In this document: positions 21,917 through 32,790 of the stretch, one piece after another | Layout of the letters: the number at the start of each line of letters is the position of its first letter | How positions within the stretch are numbered: position 1 is the stretch's first letter | Assembly: GCA_015680685.1 (NCBI GenBank) | Contig: MNCI01013895.1 | Coordinates: 47,383 to 109,382 of the forward strand | From: Gnetum montanum | Taxonomy: Eukaryota; Streptophyta; Gnetopsida; Gnetales; Gnetaceae | Direction of reading: 5' to 3' | DNA length: 62,000 bases | Notes under the pieces: model-generated | Database searches by the model: none | Told to the model about the DNA's origin: nothing | The model's input: only the letters and a program-made list of their open reading frames with translations | Translations under genes and position numbers: made by a program

Positions 21917-22540
21917 ATCATCACCCTTAAAGTTAACCCTCAACATTGTCCTCTTGATGTGTGTGCTATTTAATTTCATGTCATACATCATTTACAAAAA
22001 TACATTGAGGAATACACAAGGGTTAAGTAATGTCTTCATCATCTCTCCCACCCTTAAAAATGTCATAATTAATGACCTTTCACAAGTTGGAAGGCACAAT
22101 GTCCTCATGACTTAAGGCCATCACACTTAGCACAAGAATCAAGACTTAATGCATCAAAATCATGAGAATGAGTATTTTATCTTCTATTACTATCTTTGAT
22201 CCCATTTATAGAAATTCCTTGATCTTTTCCTCTCCTTTAACTTTGATCTTTCACCTCCCTTGATTTATGAGCTAATAACTCTTCTTGGTTAGCAACATAT
22301 ACCATCTTGAACTTTGAAGAACTCTTGGTTCCTTTGATGAAGCTTTTGGTTCCTTCTCTTGAAATCTTTGAGTATTAAGCACTTATTTTCCAAATAAGAG
22401 ATACTTGAAAACTACTCTTCTCATTGATCTCTACTTCATTAGGTCTTTCATCTTCCTTACTTCCTTCATGGCTAGAAGATATTCTCTTAATTCCATTAAA
22501 AATATTTAGTAATTTATGTGTGGATTCCTCCAGACCAAGA

Positions 22541-22553
22541 GCTTTGATACCAA
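22541..22553 (-). other. Primer binding site, tRNA-Met type, minus strand
   Basis: The minus strand reads TTGGTATCAAAGC, which differs at one position from the common TTGGTATCAGAGC. It lies immediately inside the right LTR, so the element is oriented to the left. Confidence 0.65.
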
Positions 22554-23317
22554 TACAGTTTAGAGCCTACTTCAAAAGATCCCAGAAGTATATATCCTAG
22601 AAGCTTCCCAAAAAAATTCAACTGAGAAAACAAGAAGAACACAAAGGAATGGAGAGAATTCCATTTAATTAGACAACTCTTAAAATGTAGAGTATCACAT
22701 CAAAGATGAGGAGCCAAGTTGAACTCACAACTCCTCCAAGGATCTTAGAGATCATACATGTCCTGTCTGAATCCTCAATTACTCAACATGAAGCCAAAGG
22801 CCAAGACAAGACACTTATAAGAGATTCTTTGAATCTCTCTCAAGTGTTCTTCCTTATGTCTCACTCAAATTTCATTACACAAGATCCCAAGAGACTAGCC
22901 TTATCTCTTAGGCCTAGCCTCCTTCATTGAGATTAATCTTCTCTCTTCTAGTTAGCCTCTTCATTAAAACTAACCTTACCCCTTGTGGTTAGCCTCTCCA
23001 TTAAGACTAATGTTGTATATTCTGATTAGTCTTTCTATTGAGACTAACCTTATCTCTTCTAGTTAGCCTATCCATTAAGACTAATCTTCTCTCTTCTAGT
23101 TAGCCTCTTTAGGATCTTGGGCAATCTCTATTTATTCCTTCACCTTAGTAGATAAGGTGGTTTATCATCATGTGGCTTTATTTTTTTTATAGGAGATAAG
23201 TTGTTGTGAATTTGTGGCCACCTATTTATAGTATTTGGGAGTAGTTAGGATCACATGGATGTAGTAGTTGGGATTGAAAATACTAATAACCACCACCTTA
23301 AATTCAACATCCCAACA
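22554..23317 (-). repeat. 5' LTR of short element, with minisatellite
   Basis: On the minus strand it starts TGTTGGGATGTTG (23317) and ends AAACTGTA beside the primer site. Between about 22920 and 23110 a unit of roughly 38 bp built around GACTAACCTTATCTCTTCTA and GTTAGCCTCT is repeated about five times; the other LTR has about three. The count difference shows that the array changed after insertion. Confidence 0.65.
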
Positions 23318-25417
23318 TACACTTTTTGATGTGTAAATTTTGGATGCACTAACACTGGAAAAAAGAAACTCATTTGATGAGACTATTACCTAGGGCACCT
23401 TTTATATGGGTACAAAAACCTAGGAATAGTCTTAGCTAGAGAGGGCTATGTGACATTTCAAAACAAAATAAATTAAAGTAAAATGTAGGGAAAATTTAAA
23501 TTGAACAATAGCCTTGAACTTCAAGACTTAATGAAAATATAGTAACTAGTGAATTTAAATTTTTTCCTAGTCTCTTATTATTGTTTCTGATCCGTTGCTG
23601 CTGGTGGTACCCACTGCCAAGCAAGAAGACCTCAAACACCACCGAAGAGGGAGAGAGAGAGATATATTTTGTTGCTGTTGGCTAGGCAATTGACTTGTCT
23701 ACCACTACCGCGCTGCCTACCAATACTAGCATAGAATCCTAGGACACTGTTATTGAGAAGGAGACCTCTCGCATGCTACCACCATCATGGATACTATCAC
23801 CATTTGTAATGTCTCGGTGACGCCTATAGTGTATGTTGCCATTTGCAATGCATTGTTGCTGAGAGACACATAGTAGTAATGCCATTGAGAGAGAGAGAGA
23901 GAGAGAGAGAGATGTTGCCACTATTTTATCTACCACATGCTACCATTTTGTCTACATGCACTACCATTTTGTCTACCATGCACTACCATTTTATCTGCTA
24001 CATGCCATTGTAATGCTACTGGTTGTCTCTAATGCATCTCTGACATTGCGGGTCACATGCCTGCTGATTACCACCTTTGCTAGCCAAAGAGAGAGAGCTC
24101 AGTCACCATTCACAATTGGAACATGCTACAACTCCTTATTCGCTACTGTAATTTGTTACTATTGATGATTGGAGTTGATGCTATGCACCATTGTTCATGT
24201 GTAGATAGTTAATGCACTACCAACCTTGTTGTTGTCAATGTCACTATTGGAAGAGAGGAAAATAGAACCTCATGCACTCCACTACTTTTGATTCCTACAA
24301 CGTTGATGTCATGCTGTAGAGTTGATGTGCCACTGCAAGCTTGTCTATTGCTGTTGCTTTCCTGTGCCACAACTATCCAATTCACCACATGTCTGCTTTT
24401 TGACAGTGCATCTATCATGCACATTATTCACTACACTATACATCTGCTTTTTGACAATGTACCTACCATGCACATGCATTGTTTGTCATGCACTATTGTT
24501 GACATGTGCTCTACAGATCCTACACTTATCATCTCTAAAATATTTCCTAGTAGGAGAGAGGAGTCTTCTGGAGTGAGGAAAGCTTGTCCAATGATCCTTT
24601 GTTGTTGGTTTTGGCCTCCCATTATAGCCATGCACCTAGTGGTTATGCCCACCACCCTCATGTTAGTGTAGCCACCACCATGTTCCATGTAATTCCCAAC
24701 ACCACAATGCTTGCTATTATTATGATGGTTATGTCCACCACCTAGGCCATTATGTAACTCCTGTAACACCTGGCATAACTACCACCATGTTCTCCACCAC
24801 CCCTCAACAACAGCAGTGCTATGTGTTGCCACTCGTATGGGTTGGTTGGCGTACCTAAAAATTAAATTTTCAAAAAATCAAAAGACAAGATGTCATTGAA
24901 AATTTATGAAAAGTTAATTACCATGGAATAAATATTCTATTCTAATGTAATTTATTTAGGGTAGTGGTTAGACACTCATCTTATGGTTGGGAAGGTGGGG
25001 ATTCCATTTTTTTTCTTTACTAATAGGTGTAATAAATTATTCTATGAGTTCATACTCGACTTAGAAGTGTGGTAGTAAACTTTTTAATGTTGTGATAAGA
25101 CATAAACTCGTGTAACATGTGCAATTTGTAATAAACAAGGTTGACTTACAAACAACTTGTAATATGTGTGATTTCTAAAGGAGTGAACATAGTAACTTAT
25201 TTGTTTAATACTCCACTTAGAAGTGTGGTAGTAAATTTTTTAACCTTATTGTAACATACTATTAATGGATGACAATAATTTAAAGGTTGCATGATACCTC
25301 TCATTGAAAGAATCCCTATTCAAATCAGACTAGTAAATCGTGGCTCCATGCCTAGCATGGGTGAGGTTGACATCAACGCCACCTTATCAAGGTTAACATC
25401 CCAATAGTTATCCCTCT
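23318..25417. other. Low-complexity and unassigned DNA
   Basis: No gene is supported. A (GA) run of 13 units lies at 23887-23912 and a shorter GA run near 23650. Around 23930-24500 the words CTACCAT, ATGCAC and TTTTGTCTAC recur irregularly, which produces several spurious open frames (including a Gly/His-rich one at 24431-24769, minus). A stretch TACTC(C/G)ACTTAGAAGTGTGG occurs twice about 160 bp apart (near 25048 and 25209). Nothing here resembles the flanking elements. Confidence 0.5.
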
Positions 25418-26377
25418 TGATGAGAGCATGTACTCTAATAATTAGAGTGGTTATTATTAGGGTAATTACTCTAATTACTAGAGTGGTTATTATTAGAGTA
25501 GTTACTCTAATTATTAGAGCGGTTACTCTAATTATTAGAGTGGTTATTATTAAAGAACTTACTCTAATTATTAGAATGGTTATTATTAGAGTGGAAGTAT
25601 CTCTAAAATTAGAGGGTCACTTTCTCTAAAATTACAGTGGCAGCTTCTCTCTAAAATTAGAGGGGCAGTTTCTCTAAAATTAGAGTGGTAGTTTTTGTAA
25701 TTATTAGAGTAGTTGCTCCCAAGCCTATAAATATAGTGCCCAAGCACACAATAGAGGGAAGTTAGGAAGAAGAAGAATAAAGAAGAAAAATTCAAAAGAG
25801 GAAGTCTTTTAGGAGTTAAGTAGCAAAACTCTAGCCAAGTTCCCACAGTAGGAGGTCTAAGTGTGGATGGATTTTTATTCAAGCATTGTGTACCTGAGCA
25901 CGCCTTGTGTATGGCAATAAAGACGAGCTCTTGGATTCATCCTTGCAGCACTTGAGAGATTTTTTCTTACTCATTTCCTTTATTTTATTTTCTTTTGCAT
26001 TTATTTTATTTTATTTTATGCACTTTACATTTCTATTATTAGCACATACAGTACGATCACTTCAAGCATGCATGTAACACTTGGTAACCCAGTAACAATT
26101 AGCGTTTGGTAATCCCAGTAGTGTTGCATTGGTTAAGGATGTGTACGGAAAGTGAGAATGGATACTAGTGTTAAGATTAGTTTAAAGCCTAGTTAATCAA
26201 TAGTTAAGTTAAATTAGTCACTTATTTATCTCTCTCTCTCCTCCCTTATTAGCAGCAGGACATAAAAACATAAAAGCTATAAAAATCATATGCCTCAAAC
26301 TTACTTAACCATACAATCGTGACATACAAGTAAGTTTGGGAAGACAATGATCAACCAACCCATCCTTGTTCCACAAA
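25418..26377 (+). repeat. 5' LTR with palindromic U3 array, end in N gap
   Basis: The LTR starts TGATGAGAGC at 25418. A TATA box (CCTATAAATATAG) lies near 25720. R/U5 then matches other LTRs of the window: the CACAGTAGGAGG block, GTACCTGAGCACG, GGCAATAAAGACGAGCTC, and TTGGTAACCC and TTGGTAATCCC at 26081 and 26105. The end lies in the N gap, because GTTGCCGAGGAC right after the gap is the second half of a primer site. By comparison with other copies, about 110 bases of LTR are missing, more than the 41 Ns shown. Confidence 0.8.
25428..25712. repeat. Array of near-palindromic CTCTAATTATTAGAG words
   Basis: The 15-base word CTCTAATTATTAGAG and variants (TCTAATAATTAGAG, TCTAAAATTAGAG) recur about ten times, separated by GTGGTTATTATTAGAGT or GGGCAGTTTCT-type spacers, directly upstream of the TATA box. 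Each word is its own reverse complement except at the centre, so the array could form hairpins or bind dimeric proteins. The position suggests a promoter/enhancer role in U3, which is inference. Confidence 0.75.
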
Positions 26378-26418
26378 NNNNNNNNNNNNNNNNNNNNNNN
26401 NNNNNNNNNNNNNNNNNN
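26378..26418. other. Assembly gap (41 N), then half primer site
   Basis: The run of Ns covers the LTR end and the first half of the primer site. GTTGCCGAGGAC at 26419-26430 matches the second half of the tRNA-Asp site with one difference. Confidence 0.9.
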
Positions 26419-26649
26419 GTTGCCGAGGACTTAGTTTTCTGTGTGCTACATAGAAAATAGGAAATCATCCATATCATTGGAATGTTAGAATGAACCCTTA
26501 GTGTTGATTAAAGAAAAGATAAGATAACGATAAATTGCACACCAAACAAGATGAAAATGTATTCTTCTTTGCACAAGAGCACTTCACCACCTAGGACTAG
26601 CGCAAGAGACAGTCGGTGGCATAACACATAACCAAGATCCGCCAGTTCC

Positions 26650-28487
26650 TCAACAATTTCGGGTAGTATATACTTATCACGATGAGTATGTACCTGATTT
26701 CATCTTTATCCTTCACCAAGATGAACAACTGGATTGGAGAGACTTGGAGGGTAACATAGTGTTGCCTCTAGACCGATCAATACCCAACATGCTCCTTCGT
26801 GCTCTCACACCAATAGGCATGTCACTTTTATACGTGGAATACATTACATGTGATCATCACACAAGGGACTATCATCCCACAGAAGTGCAACGTCAATAGA
26901 ACTTGTGAAAGGAGAGTTACCATGCATCCTTAAAGGGTAAATGGCCCCATAACACCTTGCACATTTTAAGCAAAATTGGGGATGCTGAACCAGTTTCAAC
27001 AGGTTCTCCACCAAATGATGTTCCCCCTCCTAATGATGGTCAGGAGGTGGTGTATCAAAACCTCCACTCCGTGGTTCACAACCCTGGTTCTGATCCCCAT
27101 GAACATGAAGTGTTCAACAAGGGAATACAAACACATGATAATGGTGGACGTTCTGATCGTAATTACAATCAAGACCAAGGCCACTAAAGAGAAGGTAGAA
27201 AACACCGTCATGGCAATGGTTCTCCTTCTTCTTCACCTTCATCATTTCATTCACCCTCTCCTTTGACGTCCAGATGCAATCATAAGGAAACTAATCATGA
27301 GGATATAGTAAAACAAAGCAAAAAACATCCACGAGATAGTCAAGAACAAGGACAAGGGCACTCTAGGGAACCATGACATAGAAGAAGGGAGAGTAGGGAA
27401 CCATGTAGACATCATAGAAGCTATGAATGAGATGACCACGAAGAAGCCCTACTTGCAACCAAAAGCATGTTGGATATAATAGAGGTCGTAAGAGCTCTAA
27501 CAAGGCATCAAAAGGATAGTAGGATCAAGAGGTTAGACATGAACAATATCCCACGATTTGAAGGGGGATACAACGCTGATCCTCAAAACCATTTACAGGA
27601 ATTCCACGATGCATGTGCCTTGAAAAACATAGAAAAAAAATGGCAAAAACTAAAGTTGTTCCCAAGGACACTAGTGAAAGAAGTTGAAAGTTGGTACCGG
27701 TCCTTAGAACTAGAATCCATTTGGAGGCGGAGTACAATGTTAGAGCTATTTAATGATAATTATCAAATGTACTCCTGAGTGTCTAACCTACAAAATCAAA
27801 TCCAAGGATGGAACCAAGGAAATCATGAACCCTTGGATTCTACCATGGGCCGCTATTATGCGTTATTACATCATTGTCCTGGCCATGGTTATTTGCAGTG
27901 GGATCAACTATGCCATCTCGTGGATGGACTTAGACATGAAACAAGGAGAACCCTTGGAACCTATGCCCAAGGAAGATTATCAGAGCTTAGGTCTCATCAG
28001 GTTCATAGATTTCTAGAGCAAGTAGCCAAGGAAGAAGGAGAGCTACGTAAGAGAGAAAGTGCGGAAGAATACAACTGAGATCCTTCCCTTTGAAAAAGGG
28101 GAGTGAGATTCTGTGAAGAGGAGGAAGAGTCACCACTTGAAGAGATGGTGAATAGGAAAACTTTGCTGCTCCAAAATTTAATAATAGAAGTATCAGCAAA
28201 GGTAGATCAAATGTAGAACTCCCTAGATAGTAGGTTTGAAACTGTTCTTAAAATCATAGAGGAGTCTAAGGAGCAAGGTAGTGACTATAACAAAAAGAAA
28301 AAGAGAGAAGTGGACAATGCACGTAACAAAGGTAAGGGAAAAATGGCCATCACTGAAGAGGTTGTGGATTCAAAAATGGACAATGATGGTGGATGTGAGA
28401 TATGTCAATATGATCATCCTAAGGGATGTTGCCTAGTGATCTCACATTTACAAGAGTATGGGATGTATGCACTCAATCCATGACTTA
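26650..28487 (+). pseudogene. Athila-type Gag, best-preserved copy
   Basis: A readable N-terminal part (about 26650-26890) has VYTYHDEYVPDFIF and LPLDRSIPNMLLRAL. A Pro/His/Asp-rich linker and a His/Ser-rich basic segment follow. The core starts near 27450 with LLATKSMLDIIEVV, NIPRFEGGYNADPQNHLQ, FHDACALKNIEKKW and FPRTLVKEVESWY, with a stop at about 27776. Then come HHCPGHGYLQWDQLCHLVDG, ETRRTLGTYAQGRLSELR and QVAKEEGE. The knuckle CEICQYDHPKGC (C-X2-C-X3-H) lies at 28394-28429. Several stops and at least one frameshift make it a pseudogene. The gag relics at 5331, 20216 (-) and 56396 (-) align with it. Confidence 0.8.
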
Positions 28488-28859
28488 ATAAATGGTAAGC
28501 ACCCTGACGGTTACCGTATCCCCAAGGTAACCCAAGGTAGTTCCACCAACCTTCAACATATTATCCAAGTGGAAATCTAGCATAACCTGTTGAGCAACAT
28601 CAATAGTGGTAATAACCATAGTCATGGGGGATGCCACCACCAAGGCAACAATACCCCTACCAGCAACCAGATCCATATGGCTACTACATGTAGTAGCCAA
28701 TCTCTCCACGTGACTATGTTGGTTACATGACACCACAACATCACTATCAAACTTGAGATTATTATAGAACTCCTTCTCCTAGGGGAGATATCCCATAGAC
28801 ATACCACCCTCCAAATCCATCCGCAACTCTCACATCGATAGCTCCATTACCACCCACTT

Positions 28860-29712
28860 CAGCGATGCAAGGGGAACTCCCCACTCAATTGCAGCAACGC
28901 AATGCTACAAGGGCTGTGAATCTTCAACCCACTACTGGTTTTGACAACCGTATGAAGAGAAGACCTTTCTTCGGAACCAACAGTCCAACCAAGCCCTCAA
29001 AACCACAAGCAGTTGAACCTTTGAATGCCTCCCCATCAATTAAGGCTTTAGGACTTCCTTCAATCCAAACACCAAGCTCAACGCATATGGTTATGTTAAC
29101 ACATGTCGTTACTGATTGGATTAAGGTGGGCCACCTTCCTAGGAAATTCTCTGATCCAAGAAGCCTCTAATCTATCTCCAAGTCGCTAGGAATGAACCAT
29201 GTAAAGCTCTTCTCAACTCAGGTTTCAGAGTCAACTTAATATCACAAGAGATGTACAAATCCTGGAACCTACCTCCATTAAGGAAGAGTAATATTCGACT
29301 AGAGTTGGCCAACCAGTCCATCATTGTCCCCTTGGGACTAGTGGAGGACATTGTTACCACTATGTGTGGGTGCTCGTATCCAGCTGATTTCCTAGTAATA
29401 CAAGTGAACGATGGTAAAGGGGAGTTCCCAATAATAATGGAAAGAGTATGGATATGTTCTATAGATGCATGCCTAGGAATCTGTAATCTTTCCCTGGAAA
29501 TATCCAAGAAGAACACTTTTGGAAAGATCGAGAAGAAGAAAGTTCCATGCATTACATACAGTGACATAGGGTGTAATTGTGTGCAGAGATCATGGGTTAT
29601 GCAAATTTTAGCATTTCCTGCATGTAATCAGTATGCACAAGATATTAATATAAAAAAAATGCCTGTATGCAGTAGCCACATGATAAGAAGACACCCAGTG
29701 GCTAATGGCTGA
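28860..29712 (+). pseudogene. Athila-type protease relic
   Basis: A linker (28865-29170) leads into a retropepsin domain. The active-site strand reads ALLNSGFRVNLISQEMYKSW, where the family has Leu-Asp-Ser-Gly-Ala, so the catalytic Asp is Asn and the Ala is Phe. An open frame follows (29251-29712) with NLPPLRKSNIRLELANQSI, PLGLVEDIVTT, YPADFLVIQV, FPIIMERVW and the CITYSDIGCNC stretch. The minus-strand copy at 53990-54510 aligns closely (LGLVEDIMTTICG). Function: polyprotein processing, lost here. Confidence 0.75.
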
Positions 29713-29759
29713 TCAAGAGAGTAACTCACTAATGTGTATGGAACTAGGGGATAACTAGT

Positions 29760-31440
29760 GCTTACATTGAAAGCATAGATGCACTAGAGCAAGTTCGTTT
29801 CCAACTTCCAAGCCTTAATCTTGAAAACATCAACTGGGGCAAGTTCAAAATTCCTAAGAGATTTAAACAAGAGCCCCTAGATTTGAAACTATTGCCCACC
29901 GGTTTGGAGTATATGATCCTAGAAAATGGAAAAATGATGATCATCAATGTAAGACTTATTCCCAAACAAAAAGAAAGACTGCTAAAAGTGATAAACAAGT
30001 GGTCAAAATCCTTCACTTGGTCATACCCCAAGTTAACTGGAATAGATCCTAGGATATGCCAACATAGGATTTACACTGACCCCTCCATGAAACCTCGAAA
30101 ACAACCACAAAGGCGATTAAACCCTCACTTATCTTCTTACTCAAGAGATGCCACAAAGGCAAAAACAACCATAATAAATGAACAAATGCCCATTCAACTA
30201 AAATGGGATGATGGCATCCTCACTTATATTCTTACTCAAGAGATGCCACAAGATCTGGACTACAAGAAGAAACAACAGTATCTTCATTTGGCCAAATGAT
30301 TCATAAAAATTAATCGACACCTTTACAAGGTGTGCACCGATGGCTTGGTTTGTAAGTGTTTACCTAATGCTCATTAATTACATGTTCTCCAAGATGCTCA
30401 TGAGGGTTCTTATGGGAGCCACTATGCTAGAAGATGCACGGCCATTAAGATCCTAATTGCAAGGTATTATTGGCCAACCATATTTAGGAATATCTACCAA
30501 TTTCTTCACTCTTGTGAATGTTATCAACAAGATGGTGGGATGGCCACTCAAATGGAGGAACCTCAACATTGGATTTAACCATTGCAATCCTTTGACATAT
30601 GGGGCATTGATTTCATGGGTTCCATCATACCCATGTTAAATGAAAAGGCATACATAATCATCACCATTGACTACTAAATAAAATGGGCAGAAGTAGTAGC
30701 TATCATCCATTGTACATCATTCATCGCTATGCAGTTTATGCAAAAAATGTTATGAACAGGTTTGGAATGCCACGTGCACTAATTTCTGACAACAAAACCC
30801 AGTTTACAGGCACTACCTTTTGCAACCTTATGTAATTATTGGGGGTTAAACATAAACTAACAATATCCTACCACCTCCAAGCCAATGGTCAAGTAGAACT
30901 TATGAATAGGGAGGTCACAAGAATCCTAACAAGAACTATCAGCAAATATAGAAGAGGCTAGAGTGCAAAACTCAATGATGCCCTTGGGGCATACTACTCA
31001 ATAGGAAAACTTCCTATAGGCTACTCTCCCTATGCTCTAGTGTACAAAAAATTACCAATACTTCCTATTCAATGTGAGCTCTGTATACTTTCAACAACCT
31101 ATGACTTGGACCTTGACTTGAGCCTAGCACAAAAAGAGAGATTGATCAACCTGAATGTGCTAGATGAAAATCGATTAATAGCTTTATCCTAGAATGAAGT
31201 AGATAAAGAATTTAACAAAATGTGCCATGACCTTAGAAGAAGGAAAGTAAAATTTCAAGCTAGAGATAAGGCTCTCTACTAGAACTCCACACACGTACCT
31301 CAATGAACTAAGTTCTAAACATTGTAGGAGGGGCCTTATATTATCTATGAAACTTTTTCCTTATAGGGCCATGTTGATCTACAAACCTAACAGCTCAAAC
31401 ACAAGGTAGCTAGTGAACATGTAGCAAGTCAAACCTTTCC
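29760..31440 (+). pseudogene. Pol relic: RT stump joined to integrase
   Basis: The RT N-terminus is present (GLEYMILENGKMMIINVRL, FTWSYPKLTGIDPRICQHRI, QRRLNPHL) up to about 30122. The RT palm and RNase H are then missing. Integrase follows from about 30218: LDYKKKQQYLHLAK; the H-H-C-C finger with HVLQDAHEGSYGSHYAR, YYWPTI and CECYQ; and the core with WGIDFMG (first acidic residue), LISDNKTQFTG (second) and ANGQVELMNRE (third), so the D-D-E set is still readable. GYSPYALVY and LPILPIQCELC match the Athila C-terminal core. Stops at TGA, TAA and TAG codons break it. The deletion point carries a 34-bp duplicated segment. Confidence 0.8.
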
Positions 31441-32790
31441 ATGAGCCTAAGTAAGCCAGTGGAAGCAATGCCTCATTTGATGAACAACCATACTCAATTT
31501 TTTAGATCTCCTCCTTTCAACTTAGTTATGGAGGAGATGGTCATCCATGCTAGTCTATTGAGTTTCTCCTCAATTTTCATCCTTTTTTATTTTTCATGTT
31601 TTTGTTTTATACTTTGTTATTTTTTCAACTCTTTGTTTTACAACTTCTTTATCTTACACCTTGTTGTTTTTACTTTATTAAATTTTCCAATTTTTTTTAC
31701 AACATCATTAGTACATTTTATCTTTCTTTAATATTTTACAATTTCTTATATGTTTTATTTTATTTTGGTGTGATTTTATGATTATTTTTTGCTAATAAAG
31801 TATCGTACTTCCACGATGACATAGTGGTGCTATTGCTGGTTACTAATGGTGGTTTGTACTTAATGTTTTTGTTTGCTAATGTCTGGTTTTAATTTTTGAA
31901 TTTTGATGACTAATAACTAAGGTGTCATTTCTTTTTTATGAAACAAGTAGTGAGTCCATGTTATCCACCCATCCACAAAATCTATGGTTTTCCTAGTTTT
32001 TGAAATATAAGGTTCCTTTTTCATTAATAAAACTTTAACGAATTGGTGATGTTGGTAGTTTCCAAGCTTGAGAAAGATTCAAAGGTTTGAAAAGGGTTTG
32101 ACTTCAAGGGGATTCTCTAGTCTTTGTGCCTCTCTAGTTGCTTGAGTGCATGTCTATTTTTGTGGACTTCTTACCATTCCATGTTGACCAATAATAAGAA
32201 GTTGAATAAGTCTTTGCATGGTGTGGTTTCCATCCAAAAAATACAAAAAATAAAAAATAATAAAAAAGGAAGGGATGCAAATTTAAAGCACATCCCTTAA
32301 ACAAAAAAATGGGCTTGTTATGGGACTAGAATAACATGCACCCATGTTTAAAATCCCCTNTAGAATCCTTGGTTGAGGTTATGAAAGGGCAAAAATGGCA
32401 TTTGCCATTATGGGAAGAATACATTTACATATCTTGTGGTTTGGTTAGTTAAGTTCCTTACACTTAGACATTGCTGCAATCCAAATCTTTCATGCGCCCT
32501 ATTATGCATCCAACTATGTGCTCCTTAAAGGCATTCTTCTTAATAAAATATTGTTCTCTAATTATTTCTTGATTTTCTTAATTTTAACACACTCTTGTAA
32601 TGTTTTCATTATGTTCTTGGCTTTTCAGGCTTTCATTTGCCCTTAATTTCATTCAAAAACTCCTTGTATTTTTCAAATTATGACCAAGTCAATGGTGGTT
32701 AATGGTTGCGTGAACTAGGCCTAGTCGACGTAGTCAGTTGCATTGACTCAACCCTAGCAACTAAGCCTACTTGATGCAACCCAAAAATTC
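31441..32790 (+). other. Post-pol spacer of Athila-like element
   Basis: T-rich sequence (31570-31760) resembles 7385-7500 in the pol-less element, then AT-rich DNA without genes. The hydrophobic frame 31441-31731 and its neighbour reflect T-richness. A single N stands at 32360 and may mark another forced join. An ACTAGGCCTAGTCGAC block near 32724 recalls U3 words of the GATGCATCA-type LTRs, so part of an LTR U3 might be buried here. Confidence 0.45.

Larger units (their letters stand above)
21311..23317 (-). mobile_element. Short Met-primed LTR element, non-autonomous
   Basis: Two direct repeats (21311-21916, truncated, and 22554-23317) flank about 640 bp without a recognisable reading frame. 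On the minus strand the right repeat ends just before TTGGTATCAAAGC, a Met-type primer site, and an AAGGGTGATGAT polypurine tract precedes the left one. LTR starts read TGTTGGGATG and TGTTGAGATG. The TGTTG start and Met primer suit Ty1/copia elements, but without protein domains the superfamily is not proven. The left LTR lacks its terminal part because the Athila-like element ending at 21310 is inserted there. Confidence 0.65.

Noticed and set aside
24431-24769. 112-codon minus-strand frame rich in Gly, His and Asn, resembling a glycine-rich protein
   Set aside because: It comes from irregular CCAC/ATG word repeats, overlaps equally long plus-strand frames and has no start context or homologous motif.
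24950-25015. tRNA- or SINE-like stretch with TAGTGGTTAGACACTC and GGGGATTCCA
   Set aside because: It has a fair A box, but no cloverleaf, no proper B box and no tail or target-site duplication, so it is too weak to annotate.
31441-31781. Hydrophobic frames that could be read as membrane proteins
   Set aside because: They arise from a T-rich spacer, and similar T-rich sequence without such frames occurs at 7385-7500 in the related element.
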